NCBI GenBank assembly: GCA_020832965.1
Contig: JAJHRM010000141.1
Location: 1 to 6,666 of the forward strand
Origin: Thermofilum sp.
GTDB lineage: Archaea > Thermoproteota > Thermoprotei > Thermofilales > Thermofilaceae
DNA: 6,666 bases
Direction of reading: 5' to 3'
The notes beneath the pieces were generated by a model. The model saw only the letters and a list, made by a program, of their open reading frames with translations, did no database searches and was not told where the DNA came from. Every line of letters starts with the position of its first letter. Position 1 is the first letter of the stretch. Shown here in pieces: positions 5,351 through 6,666 of this stretch. Made by a program: the position numbers and the translations under genes.

Positions 5351-6145
5351 ATGAGTCTCAAGATAGACCTTTCGGGTAAGCTTTCCTTAACAACTGCTTC
5401 TTCGAGGGGCATAGGTTTCGGCGTTGCCAAGGTGCTGGCGCTTGCTGGTAGCGATGTGATCCTGGTCGCCAGGAGGAGGGAGGAGCTCGAGGAAGCCCGG
5501 GAGAAGATAAGGCGGGAGGCAGACGTGGACGTTAACTACGTTGTTGCTGATCTCACGCTTAGAGAGGACCTCGAGAGGATAGCTAAGGAGGTTTCGGACA
5601 TCGGCTACCCTGACATCTTCTTCTACTCTACTGGTGGACCAAAGCCAGGCGGCTTCCAGGAGCTGAGCATGGAGGACTGGGATCATGGCTACAGGCTTCT
5701 GGTTTACCCAGCCGTGTACCTGACGAGGTTCCTGGTTCCGCACATGGTAGAGAGGAGGTGGGGGCGGATAGTATACCTCGCTAGCTTAGCAATTAAAGAG
5801 CCTATGAGCAACTTGGCACTGAGCAACGTTCTCAGGATAAGCATAGCGGGCCTCGTGAGGACCCTGGCAAGGGAGCTTGGGAGGCACGGCGTGACTGTTA
5901 ACGGCGTAATGCCCGGGATAATCAAGACTTCACGTATAGAGGAGCTGGCGAAGGACATATCGCAAAGGAACAATGTCCCGCTTGAGGAGGCGTACGCAAT
6001 GCTCTCGAGGGATATTCCAGCCGGAAGGCTCGGGCTACCAGAGGAAATAGGCTACCTGGTAGCGTTCCTGGCTAGCAACTATGCATCATACATAAACGGC
6101 GCCATGATCCCCGTCGACGGCGGTAGGCAGGTCTCAGTGTTCTAG
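5351..6145 (+). CDS. Short-chain dehydrogenase/reductase (SDR) with non-canonical active site
   Basis: A 264-residue Rossmann-fold oxidoreductase, the usual length for classical SDRs, expected to use NAD(P)H in the cytoplasm. The cofactor loop TASSRGIG (15-22) matches TGxxxGIG except that Ala replaces the first Gly. ADLTLRED (66-73) holds the adenine-contacting Asp, and the NNAG position reads YSTGGPKPG (92-100). Later family landmarks are intact: VTVNGVMPGIIKT (181-193), PAGRLGLPEEIG (223-234) and the C-terminal INGAMIPVDGG (249-258). The catalytic region differs: S145 is kept, but the YxxxK motif aligns with S158-N-V-L-R162 (LSNVLRISIAGL). Some SDRs share this 'LSN..R' pattern, so it may define a subgroup rather than a dead enzyme. 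The substrate is unknown; automatic naming as a 3-oxoacyl-ACP reductase or glucose dehydrogenase should not be trusted. ATG 5351 is chosen for its 26-nt TATA spacing; a GTG at 5306 lies upstream of the TATA box. Confidence 0.88.
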   Translation: MSLKIDLSGKLSLTTASSRGIGFGVAKVLALAGSDVILVARRREELEEAREKIRREADVDVNYVVADLTLREDLERIAKEVSDIGYPDIFFYSTGGPKPGGFQELSMEDWDHGYRLLVYPAVYLTRFLVPHMVERRWGRIVYLASLAIKEPMSNLALSNVLRISIAGLVRTLARELGRHGVTVNGVMPGIIKTSRIEELAKDISQRNNVPLEEAYAMLSRDIPAGRLGLPEEIGYLVAFLASNYASYINGAMIPVDGGRQVSVF

Positions 6146-6160
6146 CCCCCATACCAGACC

Positions 6161-6172
6161 CTACATATGTAG
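6161..6172. repeat. 12-bp perfect palindrome CTACATATGTAG
   Basis: The sequence equals its own reverse complement and lies 16 nt after the SDR stop codon, upstream of the ThiF/MoeB-like gene. The inner ACATATGT could work as a weak TATA-like element with transcription starting near 6193, or the whole site could be an operator for a dimeric regulator. A palindrome this short can also occur by chance. No U-rich run follows it, so it does not look like a terminator. Confidence 0.35.
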
Positions 6173-6301
6173 AAGCATTGAGCCATGGGCAACCCTAGGA
6201 CTCGAGAGATGGCTGAAACTTGTAAAGCGGGCATGCCACATGAATTTGGGGGTGGATGCTCTATTGAGGTGGAAGGGGGAGTGGCTGGGGAGCGCTTAGC
6301 A

Positions 6302-6666
6302 ATGCTCAGCAGTGAGGAGATCGAAAGGTACGATAGGCAGATCAGGGTTTGGGGGGTGAGAGCCCAGGAGAAGCTGAAGGCAGCGAAAGTGGTTATTGTG
6401 GGTGCTGGGGGGTTAGGCTCGCCAGTAGCCTATTACCTCGCAGCCGCTGGTGTTGGGGCTATAGCGATTGTTGACTCTGAAAATGTTGAGCTAAGCAACC
6501 TTAACAGACAGATACTGCACTGGACCATTGATGTTGGGAAGCCGAAGGTCGTGTCGGCCAAGGAAAAGCTCGAAAGACTAAACCCCCATGTTCGCGTTCA
6601 GGCGGTAAACCGTAAAATAGGGAAAGTAGAGGACGCCGTAGAGATTATTAGAGACGCGGACGTTGT
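6302..6666 (+). CDS. ThiF/MoeB/HesA family E1-like adenylyltransferase (partial, N-terminal part)
   Basis: The first 121 codons of an E1-like enzyme that runs off the right edge. The family adenylates the C-terminal glycine of ubiquitin-like sulfur carriers such as MoaD, ThiS or archaeal SAMPs. Visible landmarks, counted from ATG 6302, are the entry motif ERYDRQIRVWG (7-17), the ATP-binding loop GAGGLGS (34-40), the acidic strand end D57 in DSENVELSNLNRQ (57-69) with its conserved Asn and Arg, and GKPKVVSAKEKL (78-89) with the conserved lysine. The zinc-binding cysteines and catalytic cysteine would lie beyond the edge, so MoeB, ThiF, UbaA-like and HesA roles cannot be told apart. Nearby mobB and AOR genes make molybdopterin sulfur transfer plausible. 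I chose 6302 because GGGGAG (6287-6292) is 9 nt upstream and the E1 entry motif normally lies near the N-terminus. The frame is open back to ATG 6185, with further ATGs at 6209 and 6233, so a 39-residue extension is possible. Confidence 0.85.
   Translation, partial: MLSSEEIERYDRQIRVWGVRAQEKLKAAKVVIVGAGGLGSPVAYYLAAAGVGAIAIVDSENVELSNLNRQILHWTIDVGKPKVVSAKEKLERLNPHVRVQAVNRKIGKVEDAVEIIRDADV

Noticed and set aside
1..6666. CRISPR array, tRNA/rRNA genes, insertion sequences or integration sites
   Set aside because: No repeated units, no tRNA-like arms with CCA-proximal pattern, no transposase-like frames and no long direct or inverted repeats were seen; nearly all bases belong to recognisable genes.

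Overview
The window is a gene-dense stretch, very probably from a thermophilic archaeon of the Thermoproteota (Crenarchaeota). The case rests on several observations. Coding regions abut or overlap. AGG/AGA arginine and ATA isoleucine codons are common. TATA-like boxes lie about 26 nt upstream of start codons, giving leaderless or nearly leaderless mRNAs, while genes inside operons carry GGAGG/GAGGTGA-type ribosome binding sites. The gene content also fits: a tungsten-type aldehyde oxidoreductase, an archaeal short MetE, an archaeal MobB with an Fe-S tail, and SfsA. A finer placement (for example Thermofilum-like) is only a guess.

Layout from left to right. (1) 1-627, minus strand: N-terminal half of an MFS (sugar-porter-like) transporter that runs off the left edge. 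(2) 628-684: short divergent promoter region with one self-complementary TTTAAA box that could serve both directions. (3) 685-2852, plus strand: a two-gene operon encoding a 16-cysteine polyferredoxin subunit and an aldehyde:ferredoxin oxidoreductase (AOR/WOR family) catalytic subunit, joined by a 1-nt TGATG stop/start overlap. (4) 2839-5248, minus strand: the tight operon mobB-[4Fe-4S], metE-like, sfsA, convergent with the AOR gene and overlapping its 3' end by 14 nt. (5) 5249-5350: divergent intergenic region with a separate TATA-like box for each side. (6) 5351-6145, plus strand: a short-chain dehydrogenase/reductase without the usual Tyr-x-x-x-Lys catalytic pair. (7) 6146-6301: spacer with a 12-bp perfect palindrome, or a possible 39-residue N-terminal extension of the next gene. 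(8) 6302 to the right edge, plus strand: the start of a ThiF/MoeB/HesA E1-like adenylyltransferase.

The theme linking the genes is pterin-bound tungsten or molybdenum chemistry. The AOR-family enzyme needs a W/Mo-bis-pterin cofactor, MobB belongs to late Mo/W cofactor assembly, and a MoeB/ThiF-type protein could activate the sulfur-carrier protein needed to make molybdopterin (its exact role is unproven). The polyferredoxin would pass electrons from aldehyde oxidation to ferredoxin or another carrier. The transporter, SDR, MetE and SfsA have no demonstrated link to this theme. I found no tRNA, rRNA, CRISPR array, insertion sequence or clear terminator. Nothing here amounts to a convincing, wholly new system. 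The points most worth following are the two-subunit AOR with an altered active-site motif, the MobB fusion beside it, and the SDR with a rebuilt active site.
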